Part shown: in pieces, positions 17,170 through 24,852 of the stretch | How the letters are laid out: every line of letters begins with the position of its first letter | Numbering within the stretch: position 1 is the first letter of the stretch | From: Clostridiales bacterium | GTDB taxonomy: Bacteria > Bacillota > Clostridia > Oscillospirales > CAG-272 | Length of the DNA: 42,247 nucleotides | Assembly: GCA_016281775.1 (NCBI GenBank) | Contig: JAEEJH010000055.1 | Location: 1-42,247, forward strand | Direction: 5' to 3' | Made by a program: the position numbers and the translations under genes | Notes under the pieces: model-generated | What the model was told of the DNA's origin: nothing | The model's database searches: none | What the model saw: the letters and a program-made list of their open reading frames with translations, nothing else

Positions 17170-17868
17170 TCAAAGAGGTTTCGATTTTATCTGCGCGTAT
17201 CTGCGCGGGTATTTGTTATCGGTATTATTGACTTTTCTTATTATTATAAGCGTTCTCTTCATCGTTTCGGTATCGGAACACAGCGTAATCCGTACGGTCT
17301 TTTCAAGCTTGCCGCCGAGTTTTGCGATCGCGTTTTTCGCGCCGTCAAGTTCGGAGCAGTCCGTTTTCATCGCTATGAACACGCCGCCGGTCTTCACGTA
17401 AGGCAGGCACAGTTCGCACAGCACCGGCAGATTTGCGACGGCTCTGGCGCATACGGTACCGAAACTCTGACGCAGGGGAGGTTTGCATAGCTCCTCAGCT
17501 CTGCCGCAAAGCGGTCTGACGTTTGCGATGCCGAGCTCTTCTCCCGCCCGTTTGATCAGCCCGAGCTTTTTCTCGGTCGAATCCATGGATGTCACTGCGA
17601 TATCCGGGCGGAATATCGCGACCGGCAGAGACGGAAAACCGCCGCCGCACCCGACGTCGAGCAGCGGACCGCCTTCGATATACGGCAGGAGCGTAAGGCT
17701 GTCGGCGTAATGTTTGACGTATACGCCGGTTTCATCGGTGACAGCCGTGACGTTCACGCCGCTGTTGAAATCCGACAAAAGACCGTAAAGCTTATTGAGT
17801 TTTATCACGTTATCTTCCGTCAGAAGATCCGACATGCCGTTTATTTCAAAGGCTTCGCGCAGGGTCAT
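17170..17868 (-). CDS. rsmG: 16S rRNA (guanine-527 N7) methyltransferase RsmG
   Basis: SAM-dependent methyltransferase that modifies G527 in the 530 loop of 16S rRNA; its loss gives low-level streptomycin resistance in other bacteria. 232 aa, normal size. The SAM-binding loop LLDVGCGGGFPSLPVA is at about 69-84, and the downstream CARAVANLPVL and MKTD motifs are family-typical. The start is the ATG at 17868, which overlaps the stop of yhaN (ATGA). A longer reading to 17940 covers only yhaN codons. Housekeeping gene embedded between a DNA-repair pair and ribF. Confidence 0.95.
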   Translation of the reverse strand: MTLREAFEINGMSDLLTEDNVIKLNKLYGLLSDFNSGVNVTAVTDETGVYVKHYADSLTLLPYIEGGPLLDVGCGGGFPSLPVAIFRPDIAVTSMDSTEKKLGLIKRAGEELGIANVRPLCGRAEELCKPPLRQSFGTVCARAVANLPVLCELCLPYVKTGGVFIAMKTDCSELDGAKNAIAKLGGKLEKTVRITLCSDTETMKRTLIIIRKVNNTDNKYPRRYAQIKSKPL

Positions 17869-20090
17869 ATTTTTATCACCCTCCCGCCGAACAGCTCGGC
17901 GCATTTGCCCTCTCTGTCGTGACAGGTGAACACGACGCACTGACTGCCGAGCGTCGACAGCGTTTTCATTATTCTGATAAGTCTGCCGTTGTCGACTCTT
18001 GCAAACGTATCGTCGAAGAATACGGGCGTTTTATCCGGGAAAAGCAGTTTTACGAGCGCAAGGCGCAGGCTGACGTACGCCATATCCTGCGTACCGCTGC
18101 TGAGCGAATCGGCGGGATGAGTCATACCGCCGCCGCTATACGTCATATCGAAACTGTCGGATATGCCGAGCTCCGTATATCTGCCGCCGGAAAAACCGTT
18201 CATCAGTCTGCCGGCGTATTCCGCGAGCGTCGGCGAAATGCTGTTGCGCAGCTGTCTCGACGCTTCGGAGAGTTTATCGTAAGCCAGAACGCACGCTTCG
18301 TAATCCTCGCGCGCCTCTTCGAGCTCGGCGCGCGTATCGGTTAACCTGGCGTAGATCTGCGAAGGAAGCGTGAACGTGGCGTTCGCCGCCGCGAGCGATC
18401 TTTCCGCCTCCGTGAGTTTTTCGGAAAGCGACTCGTTCTGCTTTGTGAGCCAGTTCAGTTCCGTGCGCTTCATATCCACGTTGAACGTTTTGAATTCGGA
18501 CGCGGGCAAAGCGCCTTTTATCTTTTGCCGCAGTAAAGCCGCGTCGGCGCCTTCGGATTTTTCGGAGGAAACGCGCGCTTTGTACTGCGCCATCTCAAGC
18601 TCCGATCTCGCCGCCAGAAGTTCCGTGATGATGCGTTCCACCGCGGGTATCAGATCGGCAAGATCTGACGGGACGCTGCCGCATTTCGCCGTTTCTTCGG
18701 CGATCTTCGATTCAAGTATATCGGACTTTTCTTTCAGTTTTTTCTGTCTTTCTTTCGCGGCGTCAAGGCGCAGGCTCTTCTTTTCGGTGTCGGACGATCT
18801 CTCTTCGGCGTAGTCGAGTATTTCGGGTATCTTGCGGTAATCGTCCGCTCCGAGCTTCGCCGCGAGCTTGTATAGCCCTGACATGAGTTTCGAGATCTTT
18901 GTAAACAGTATGACCGATATGACGGCGAATATCACGGCGCACGCGGCGCAGATGATAACGTAAGGCATTACCATACCCTGCAGCCAGAACGCGGCTCCGG
19001 TGCCGATCGACAGTATCGCCGCCAGTACGGTAACGACGGCGAGCGTGCGGAAAGACCGGGTCTTTTTCATAATACCGCCGTATATGTTCCTAACGCCTTC
19101 TATACCCCCGACGCCGAACGCGAGTTTGATGACCGCGCCGGCTTCGTCGTTTTCGATATCTTCAGCCGCCTCGCGAATTTCCCGCTCGTTTTCGGCTTCT
19201 TCGGAGTGGAGCTCCGCTTCTTCGGCGCGCAGGGTGCGCAGACGGTCGGCGTAAGCCGAATCGGGCAGAAAACCGCTTTTGCCGTATTTTTCTTCAAGCT
19301 CTTTTACCGCGCGTTCTTTTTTTGACAGTTCCGTCCTGCTCTCTTCGTAAGCGGCTATCGCCTGAAGGCGCGTATATGCGTCGTATTCGTCGAGCTGAGC
19401 CATTATGAGCGCGGCTTTTTCTTTGTTCGCGTTATATCTGGCGCGCATCGTTCTTATCGAATCGTCGAGAGTGAATATCTGCTCCGCCGCGCTTTTTGCG
19501 CTCGCAAGCTTATATTCGAGTTCCGCGACCGAATTTTCAAGTTCGTAGACTCTGCCGCCCTTTTTGTTCTTGTGCAAAAGCATTACGCGCGATTCGTCGA
19601 GCTTTTTCAGCGCCTTTACGGTGTTGACCGCCTCGTCCGCCGAGAACAGTATGTTCTCCGCGGCTTCGGGCAGCCCCGCGCCGTTTATCGCCGAACCGAG
19701 CTGACCGGTGAACGCCGTGTTGACGAACACCTGCTCCGGGACTTTCAGAAACAGCTCCGCGGGTGTTTTGTCGGTCTTGACCGGCACGCCGGCGGACGAG
19801 ATTATATTCACCGAGTCTTTCGCTCTGCTGATCAGCAGTTCACGCTCTATTCTGTACGTCTCGCCGCCCGATTCGAGCGTGAGCGTGCCGGAACAGCCGG
19901 GTTCGCCCCAGCCTATATATTTCGCCTTTTCGGCTTTGTTTAGTCCGTAGAAAATGAATTTTATGAAAGCTCCGACAGTGCTCTTGCCGGTCTCGTTATC
20001 GCCTTCGATCACGTTCAGACCGTCGGAAAAATCGAACGATCCGCCCTTTATCATGCCGAAGGATATTATATTCACGTTTTTAACAGTCAT
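17865..20090 (-). CDS. yhaN: YhaN-like SMC/SbcC-type ATPase
   Basis: Rad50/SbcC-like ATPase partner of the nuclease encoded just upstream. 741 aa: N-terminal Walker A GDNETGKST at 30-38, long coiled coils, and a C-terminal head with the signature SSGTQDMAYVSLRLAL and Walker B PVFFDDTFARVD. Two adjacent membrane helices (about 347-395) interrupt the coiled coil, starting after a basic KKTR stretch, so the arms may be tethered to the membrane rather than hooked by a zinc CxxC as in SbcC. Start chosen at 20090 (MTVKNVNIISFG, with GGGAG upstream), one base after the yhaO stop; the earlier ATG at 20108 lies in yhaO. The pair probably processes DNA ends. Confidence 0.88.
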   Translation of the reverse strand: MTVKNVNIISFGMIKGGSFDFSDGLNVIEGDNETGKSTVGAFIKFIFYGLNKAEKAKYIGWGEPGCSGTLTLESGGETYRIERELLISRAKDSVNIISSAGVPVKTDKTPAELFLKVPEQVFVNTAFTGQLGSAINGAGLPEAAENILFSADEAVNTVKALKKLDESRVMLLHKNKKGGRVYELENSVAELEYKLASAKSAAEQIFTLDDSIRTMRARYNANKEKAALIMAQLDEYDAYTRLQAIAAYEESRTELSKKERAVKELEEKYGKSGFLPDSAYADRLRTLRAEEAELHSEEAENEREIREAAEDIENDEAGAVIKLAFGVGGIEGVRNIYGGIMKKTRSFRTLAVVTVLAAILSIGTGAAFWLQGMVMPYVIICAACAVIFAVISVILFTKISKLMSGLYKLAAKLGADDYRKIPEILDYAEERSSDTEKKSLRLDAAKERQKKLKEKSDILESKIAEETAKCGSVPSDLADLIPAVERIITELLAARSELEMAQYKARVSSEKSEGADAALLRQKIKGALPASEFKTFNVDMKRTELNWLTKQNESLSEKLTEAERSLAAANATFTLPSQIYARLTDTRAELEEAREDYEACVLAYDKLSEASRQLRNSISPTLAEYAGRLMNGFSGGRYTELGISDSFDMTYSGGGMTHPADSLSSGTQDMAYVSLRLALVKLLFPDKTPVFFDDTFARVDNGRLIRIMKTLSTLGSQCVVFTCHDREGKCAELFGGRVIKI

Positions 20091-20091
20091 A

Positions 20092-21216
20092 TCAGTTGCT
20101 CCCGTCAAGCGCCTGTAAAGCCGCGTGCAAAGCCTTTGCCGCTATGCGCCTGTCCCTTTCGCTGCCTTCGGTAAGATAAGGTCCCATCGATCTGTAAAAC
20201 GCTCCGCGTATGCCGGGGTCGGATTCGTACGAAGCGTAATCGAGCAGCGGTTCCGTTCTGTCGCACACCTCGGCGTATCTCACGCCTTTGATATTGCTTT
20301 CGATGAATCTCTCGGATATTATGAGAGACGGCGAGACTCTGCCGCGCAGTATCAGCCGCAGCGATACGTCGGGCGTCAGACGTGCGTCGCGTATCGCGGC
20401 GTCGGCGGCGGCTATTATATCGGACGTGTCTTTCGCTTCGGTGACGTCGGCTTCGAGTATCTCGAAACGTCTTTGAGAAAACGGTCTGCAGGTAAGATCG
20501 ACGTCGGAAAGACCGTGTTGCTTGGATATCTGACCGTAAAGAGCGTATTTCTGCCCGCATTCGTCAAACGATCTGCCTTCGAGACAGCCGGAATAAGCGA
20601 AGCTGACTCTGCCGACCTTGCGCACCGCTTCGGAACCTTTGTGTATATGCCCGAGAGCCGCGTAATCGAAACCCGCCGCTTCAAGCTCGGCTTTGCTGAT
20701 GCTGCAGTATTTGCCGCCGGCAGGTCCGTCGATCTCGCAGTGAGCGCAGAGTATATTGATCTTCGTCGGATCGAGCGCGGGTCTGACCGCGAGCGGATCG
20801 ACCGTCATCGTATCCGACGTGAACGCCCAGCCGTAGACGTCGGTGTTTATGTCGTCAAAGCTGATGCGGTTGAGCGCAGAAGATTTGAAGATATAGACGT
20901 TTGAGGGAAATTCCGTCCTCGCCCACGGCGAATTCGCCGTATACGGATCGTGATTGCCGGGAGCGATCACATAGCGTATTCCGGGATTTTTCTCAAACTC
21001 GCTTTTGAGAAGATTGAGCGTGTCGCGCGAGGCGAAGCCCGTGTCGAACACGTCGCCCGCTATAAGCACGATATCGACGTTTTCCGACCGTGCGAAAAGC
21101 ATCGCGGACGTAAACGTTCCGCGAAGGGTCTGACGCATCATTTTCGCCGTTTCGGGGTCTTTTAAAGAAAACGGACTGTCAAGATGCACGTCCGCAGTAT
21201 GTAATATTTTTATCAT
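20092..21216 (-). CDS. yhaO: YhaO-like DNA repair exonuclease
   Basis: Mre11/SbcD-type metallophosphoesterase, 374 aa. The phosphoesterase motifs appear in order: HTADVHLDSPF (Asp9, His11), IAGDVFDTG, APGNHDPY, CAHCEID and ALGHIHKG, which bind two manganese ions. The C-terminal part (about 250-374) is the cap domain that would contact DNA or the ATPase. The start is the ATG at 21216 with CGGAGA upstream. It is the first gene behind the promoter at 21245-21273, with a palindrome between promoter and gene, followed directly by yhaN. YhaO/YhaN of Bacillus is a relative of SbcCD; specificity here is inferred. Confidence 0.9.
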   Translation of the reverse strand: MIKILHTADVHLDSPFSLKDPETAKMMRQTLRGTFTSAMLFARSENVDIVLIAGDVFDTGFASRDTLNLLKSEFEKNPGIRYVIAPGNHDPYTANSPWARTEFPSNVYIFKSSALNRISFDDINTDVYGWAFTSDTMTVDPLAVRPALDPTKINILCAHCEIDGPAGGKYCSISKAELEAAGFDYAALGHIHKGSEAVRKVGRVSFAYSGCLEGRSFDECGQKYALYGQISKQHGLSDVDLTCRPFSQRRFEILEADVTEAKDTSDIIAAADAAIRDARLTPDVSLRLILRGRVSPSLIISERFIESNIKGVRYAEVCDRTEPLLDYASYESDPGIRGAFYRSMGPYLTEGSERDRRIAAKALHAALQALDGSN

Positions 21217-21229
21217 AACCGTCTCCGAA

Positions 21230-21246
21230 ATATCAAGTATTGATAT
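21230..21246. promoter_or_regulatory. Operator-like palindrome at the yhaO promoter
   Basis: ATATCAA-GTA-TTGATAT is a perfect 7-3-7 palindrome that overlaps the edge of the -10 box and covers the expected transcription start of the yhaO operon. It does not match the Firmicute LexA box. A repressor site is inferred. Confidence 0.45.
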
Positions 21247-21273
21247 TATATCAGTTATTGTTGAAAAAATCAA
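21245..21273 (-). promoter_or_regulatory. Sigma-A promoter of the yhaO-yhaN-rsmG-ribF operon
   Basis: On the minus strand: TTGATT (21273-21268), 17 bases, TATAAT (21250-21245), 28 bases ahead of the yhaO ATG. Upstream lie two direct copies of TTGTTGAAAAA (as read on +) at 21258-21268 and 21289-21299, 31 bp apart, about three helical turns. Confidence 0.75.
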
Positions 21274-21392
21274 TATGTATTACGTAATTTGTTGAAAAAT
21301 GTTTGATATTTCGGTGTAAGAAATCAGCCGGAAAATACGACTAATACAGTGAAAGCATATAATCACGTAAAAATTCGCAAAAGGAGATACTT

Positions 21393-22736
21393 ATGAAAAA
21401 AACGATCGCTTTGATACTGGCGCTGCTTACCGTCGCGGCGCTCGCCGCGTCGTGCGTGGCGATACCGAGGGATCCGAAGCCGGCGTCTTCCGGCGCGTCT
21501 GAAACGAACGCCGAAACGAAAGCCGAAACGAACGCCGAAACGAACGCAGAGACCGCGGAAGAAAAGCCCGCCGTGCCGGGACCTTTGAAGCTTGACAACA
21601 AGCTCGGCGCCTTTGACTTTGACCTCATGAACTACGTTGAACAGAAGCTCGGCGACCAAAGTTATATGATCTCGCCGCTTTCGTTCAAATACGCGCTCGG
21701 AATGCTGCTCGCGGGCGCGGACGGGCAAACGCTGGAACAGCTCAAAACGGCGATCGGCGTCGGTTCGCTGTCGGAGCTTGAAGATTATATAAAGAGCTTC
21801 AACGGCTTCGAGGGCTGTTTCAACGAGGCTGTGAGAAAATACAAAGAGACTTACGACGCGCTCCCTGACGATCAGAAGCAGTATTACGATCAGCCGTCCG
21901 GCGCGCTCCGGGTAGCGAACTCGATCTGGAAAAGAGCCGATATACCCGATTTTCTGCAGGGTTATAAAGACGCCGTTTCGTCTTATTACGCCGAATACCG
22001 CAGCTTTACGAGAGACAAGGTCATAGAAGACGTTAACGCGTGGGCGAACGAAAAGACCGAGGGCATGATACCGAAGCTTTTGCCCGAAAATTATGACACG
22101 ACAAACCTCGCCGTGATACTGATGAACGCGCTGTATTACAAAAACGCCTGGGCAAAAGAGTTTTTTGAAATACCGGACAGAGAATTCACGACCGTGTCCG
22201 GTGAGAAGGTAAACAAGAAATTCATTTCTTCGACCGAAGAGTACCGCTATTATTCCGACGAACAAACGACGCTCGTCGCCGTGCCGATGAAAAACGGCGT
22301 GGACATGATCTTCGTTCTCGGCAGCGCCGAAAACCTGACCGAAAAGCTGTCGAAAGCCGGGAGGCGCAGAGTGAGAGTCGTCATACCGGAATTCGTGATC
22401 GAGACCTCTTTATCGGACGGACAGTTCGTCAACTTTCTCAAGGATCGCGGCGCGACCGACGCTTTTATAAGCAGCGCAGCCGACTTTACCGGGATGTTTG
22501 ACCCGGACGAAGAAAAGGTCTACGTTGACGACATAGTACAGAAGACGAAGATAAAGCTCGACAAAACGGGCGTGGAAGCCGCCGCGGTGACCGCGATAAT
22601 GATGAACGACGAAGCCGAGCCGGAAACTCCGGTCGACTTTATCGCCGATAAGCCTTTCAGATTTTTCATTATGACCGGCAAGACCGAATGGGCGTCCGAA
22701 GGCATGGTGATGTTCGAGGGCAGACTTACCGAATGA
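21393..22736 (+). CDS. Serpin-family lipoprotein
   Basis: Secreted serine (or cysteine) protease inhibitor anchored by a lipid. 447 aa: signal peptide with lipobox AASC (Cys21), a low-complexity linker made of repeated AETN/AETK units (about 38-55), then a full serpin fold of about 380 aa. Serpin hallmarks include ISPLSFKYALGMLLAGADGQT near the N-terminus, VILMNALYYKNAWAKEF, and the C-terminal PFRFFI. The reactive-loop hinge Gly393-Val-Glu-Ala-Ala-Ala-Val-Thr-Ala401 has the small residues needed for inhibition by loop insertion. The scissile region beyond it is acidic (NDEAEPE). Strong AAAAGGAG ahead of the ATG; a TATAAT at 21358-21363 may be its -10. A terminator follows at once. Confidence 0.92.
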   Translation: MKKTIALILALLTVAALAASCVAIPRDPKPASSGASETNAETKAETNAETNAETAEEKPAVPGPLKLDNKLGAFDFDLMNYVEQKLGDQSYMISPLSFKYALGMLLAGADGQTLEQLKTAIGVGSLSELEDYIKSFNGFEGCFNEAVRKYKETYDALPDDQKQYYDQPSGALRVANSIWKRADIPDFLQGYKDAVSSYYAEYRSFTRDKVIEDVNAWANEKTEGMIPKLLPENYDTTNLAVILMNALYYKNAWAKEFFEIPDREFTTVSGEKVNKKFISSTEEYRYYSDEQTTLVAVPMKNGVDMIFVLGSAENLTEKLSKAGRRRVRVVIPEFVIETSLSDGQFVNFLKDRGATDAFISSAADFTGMFDPDEEKVYVDDIVQKTKIKLDKTGVEAAAVTAIMMNDEAEPETPVDFIADKPFRFFIMTGKTEWASEGMVMFEGRLTE

Positions 22737-22750
22737 CCCGGTAACACGAT

Positions 22751-22777
22751 AAAAATCCGCCTGAGAGCGGATTTTTT
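22751..22777 (+). terminator. Intrinsic terminator of the serpin gene
   Basis: AAAAATCCGC (22751-22760), loop CTGAGA, GCGGATTTTT (22767-22776), a perfect 10-bp stem running into a T tract. It starts 14 bases after the serpin stop and is followed by the promoter of the phosphoribosyltransferase gene. Confidence 0.85.
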
Positions 22778-22787
22778 CGATTTAATC

Positions 22788-22816
22788 TTGACTTTTTTTC
22801 ATATTAGTGATAATAT
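22788..22816 (+). promoter_or_regulatory. Sigma-A promoter of the phosphoribosyltransferase gene
   Basis: TTGACT (22788-22793), 17 bases, TATAAT-like TAATAT (22811-22816). It lies 34 bases upstream of the ATG and just after the serpin terminator. Confidence 0.8.
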
Positions 22817-22850
22817 TTATACGGAAATAAAACCTTTACGGAGGGGCGTT

Positions 22851-23420
22851 ATGAAAGAATTTTACGAAATAGACATCAAGGGACTCAAAAGAGATCTGCC
22901 GCTCTGCCCGCTTACCGACAAGCTGTATATCGGCGCGTTCGTCATTTTCGGCGACGTCGAGCTGACGAAGCACTGCGCGGCTGAGCTGATCAAGATCATG
23001 GACAAAGACTACGACTATATGATAACCGCCGAGAGCAAGGGCATACCGCTCGTATATGAAATGGCGCGCCAGCTCGGGCAGAACAAATATATGCTCGCAA
23101 GAAAGGCGCCGAAGCTCTATATGAAGAATGTGCTCAAATGCGAAGTGAAATCCATCACGACCGCAAGAACGCAGACGCTGTATCTGGACGGCGCGGACGC
23201 CGAAATGATGCGCGGCAAGCGTATCGTCATCGTCGACGACGTTATAAGCACAGGCGAATCGCTTCACGCGCTCGAACAGCTCGTACTTCAGGCGGGCGGT
23301 ATAATCGCAGACCGTATGGCGATACTCGCCGAGGGCGATGCGTTTGACCGGGATGATATCAAGGCTCTGCAGTATCTGCCTCTGTTTGATGAAAACGGCG
23401 ACCCGATACCGAAAAACTGA
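22851..23420 (+). CDS. Type I phosphoribosyltransferase, APRT-like
   Basis: 189-aa cytosolic phosphoribosyltransferase, closest in layout to adenine phosphoribosyltransferase, which makes AMP from adenine and PRPP. The PRPP loop VIVDDVISTGES is at about 127-137 (Asp129, Asp130, Thr134, Gly135), and TAESKGIPLVYEMARQLG at 59-76 matches the APRT ESRG-type helix. The base specificity cannot be read from this; some clostridial relatives act in other purine or regulatory roles. The ATG at 22851 has GGAGGGG six bases upstream, so the longer reading from 22788, which would start inside the promoter, is rejected. It is followed at one base by the metallophosphoesterase gene (TGATATG). Confidence 0.85.
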   Translation: MKEFYEIDIKGLKRDLPLCPLTDKLYIGAFVIFGDVELTKHCAAELIKIMDKDYDYMITAESKGIPLVYEMARQLGQNKYMLARKAPKLYMKNVLKCEVKSITTARTQTLYLDGADAEMMRGKRIVIVDDVISTGESLHALEQLVLQAGGIIADRMAILAEGDAFDRDDIKALQYLPLFDENGDPIPKN

Positions 23421-23421
23421 T

Positions 23422-24123
23422 ATGGTAATAACGCAATATGCGATACCGGCGCCCGCGGGTACGAGCGCCGTTTTCGCTTTCGTTTCCGATCTGCACGAAT
23501 GCGATACGGAGCCGGTACTCGACGCTTTGCGCCGGTCCGGAGCGGACGCGCTGCTCGTCGGCGGAGACTACGTACACGACGGCGGAAGATGCGAAAAAGG
23601 ATTTGCATTTCTGCGCGCCGCCGCGTCTATGACGCCCGTGTTCTGCTCTCTCGGCAATCACGACGGAAGGGTTACGGATATAAGAAAAAAGACGGTTCAG
23701 ACCGGCGCGGTACTGCTCGACAACAGCGAGACCGTTTTTTCCGGAATACGTATCGGCGCTCTTACGTCCGGCGCGCTGCATGAAACGAAAAGAGGACGGA
23801 AGACGCCGCCGCCGGATCTCGGGTGGCTCAAAGCATACGCCGCTGAAGACGGGTTCAAACTGCTTTTATGCCATCATCCCGAGTATTACGAACCGTATAT
23901 AAAACAACTCGGCGTCGATCTGACGCTCTGCGGTCACGCTCACGGCGGGCAATGGCGGTTTTTCGGCCGCGGCGTATACGCGCCCGGTCAGGGACTTTTG
24001 CCGAAATACACGTCGGGGATATATGACGGCAGGCTGATCGTCAGCCGCGGCCTCGGCAATCCCCACATGATACCGCGCATCAACAATAAACCTGAATTCA
24101 TTATAATACGGATCGGTAAGTAA
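23422..24123 (+). CDS. Metallophosphoesterase (YkuE/YaeI-like)
   Basis: 233-aa calcineurin-like phosphoesterase. Motifs in order: FVSDLHECD (Asp23, His25), VGGDYVHDGG, SLGNHDGR (Asn79, His80, Asp81), CHHPEYY and CGHAHGGQW, all expected for a two-metal site. The final third (GLLPKYTSGIYDGRLIVSRGLGN) is typical of the YkuE/YaeI group, members of which cleave UDP-diacylglucosamine or act at the membrane surface. No clear signal peptide or membrane helix is visible, so the substrate is open. The start is the ATG at 23422, one base after the upstream stop, without a Shine-Dalgarno. The gene ends two bases before a strong terminator. Confidence 0.87.
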   Translation: MVITQYAIPAPAGTSAVFAFVSDLHECDTEPVLDALRRSGADALLVGGDYVHDGGRCEKGFAFLRAAASMTPVFCSLGNHDGRVTDIRKKTVQTGAVLLDNSETVFSGIRIGALTSGALHETKRGRKTPPPDLGWLKAYAAEDGFKLLLCHHPEYYEPYIKQLGVDLTLCGHAHGGQWRFFGRGVYAPGQGLLPKYTSGIYDGRLIVSRGLGNPHMIPRINNKPEFIIIRIGK

Positions 24124-24175
24124 AAAGGTTGTTCAGTCATCCCGGATAATCCGGGATCTTGAACAACCTTTTTTT
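24122..24175. terminator. Bidirectional intrinsic terminator
   Basis: A perfect outer stem AAAAGGTTGTTCA / TGAACAACCTTTT encloses an inner CCCGGA-TAA-TCCGGG hairpin. It is flanked by A and T tracts on both sides, so it can end the + metallophosphoesterase transcript and the convergent - transcript of the gene whose stop is at 24178. Confidence 0.9.
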
Positions 24176-24177
24176 GT

Positions 24178-24789
24178 TTATCTGCGTTTTTTGATCAGCG
24201 TCAGGCCGGATAGCGAGATGAACGCGGCGACCGCGGCGGCGATAACGGGAGCGTCTGCCGTGCCGGGGTTCTGACCGGTCTGACCGTTCTGCCCGGCCTC
24301 GCCGGTCTGGCCGTCCGGCGTGCCGCTGCCGACTTTGAGGTTGAACGTTTTTATCGTTTCCGACGTACCGTTTTCGGATATCGCCATGACCGAGATAACG
24401 TACGTTCCGTCTGAAAGCGAATCTATGCCGGTCAACTCCATCGCGCGCTCGTCCGTACCGAAGCCGGCGTGAGCGCCGTTGTTTGCGGCGTTGTACGGCG
24501 CGCCGGTAAGATCCGCACGGTCGCGGTAGTTATTTTCGACCGTATGCTGTTCTCCGCCGTCGACGGTATAGACGATCTCGCGCAGCCCTCCTTCGATCGC
24601 AGACCAGCCGAGGATATAGACCTTGTCGCCCTTGCGGATCTGTACCGGATCTTCGGTCTGTCTGTCGGTGCCGGACGCGAGCGCGTATTCGTTAACGAAC
24701 AGTCTGTCGAAAGAATACATCGCCGAAGCGCCGACCGTAAGCAAAACCGCCGTCAGTGTGACGACGGCGATAATAAGGATTTTTTTCAT
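24178..24789 (-). CDS. Secreted surface protein with C-terminal anchor
   Basis: 203-aa exported protein of unknown role. A signal peptide (1-23) is followed by a single beta-rich domain (about 25-153) that reads like an Ig/bacterial-surface fold, then a Gly/Gln/Thr-rich linker (155-174), the motif NPGTAD, a hydrophobic helix (180-198) and a KKRR tail. That tail layout is the one used for sortase-type or membrane anchoring, although the motif is not canonical LPXTG. The ATG at 24789 has GGAG seven bases upstream, but this is buried in a hairpin (24792-24827). It lies downstream of the LUD gene, with a TATAAT-like -10 at 24852-24847 but no clear -35. Confidence 0.75.
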   Translation of the reverse strand: MKKILIIAVVTLTAVLLTVGASAMYSFDRLFVNEYALASGTDRQTEDPVQIRKGDKVYILGWSAIEGGLREIVYTVDGGEQHTVENNYRDRADLTGAPYNAANNGAHAGFGTDERAMELTGIDSLSDGTYVISVMAISENGTSETIKTFNLKVGSGTPDGQTGEAGQNGQTGQNPGTADAPVIAAAVAAFISLSGLTLIKKRR

Positions 24790-24791
24790 AT

Positions 24792-24827
24792 AATATCTCC
24801 TTCGGTGACGTTTGTCACGGAGATATT
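24792..24827 (-). promoter_or_regulatory. Hairpin that sequesters a ribosome-binding site
   Basis: In the transcript, AAUAUCUCC (24827-24819) pairs perfectly with GGAGAUAUU (24800-24792), stacked on a GUGAC/GUCAC stem with an AAAC loop and one four-base bulge (CGAA). The paired GGAG is the Shine-Dalgarno of the surface-protein gene, whose AUG is two bases beyond the stem. This arrangement would block initiation unless the hairpin opens, as in RNA thermometers or ligand- or RNA-controlled switches. Which of these applies cannot be told. Confidence 0.6.
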
Positions 24828-24852
24828 CTGCCGCATTCGGCTCGAAATTATA

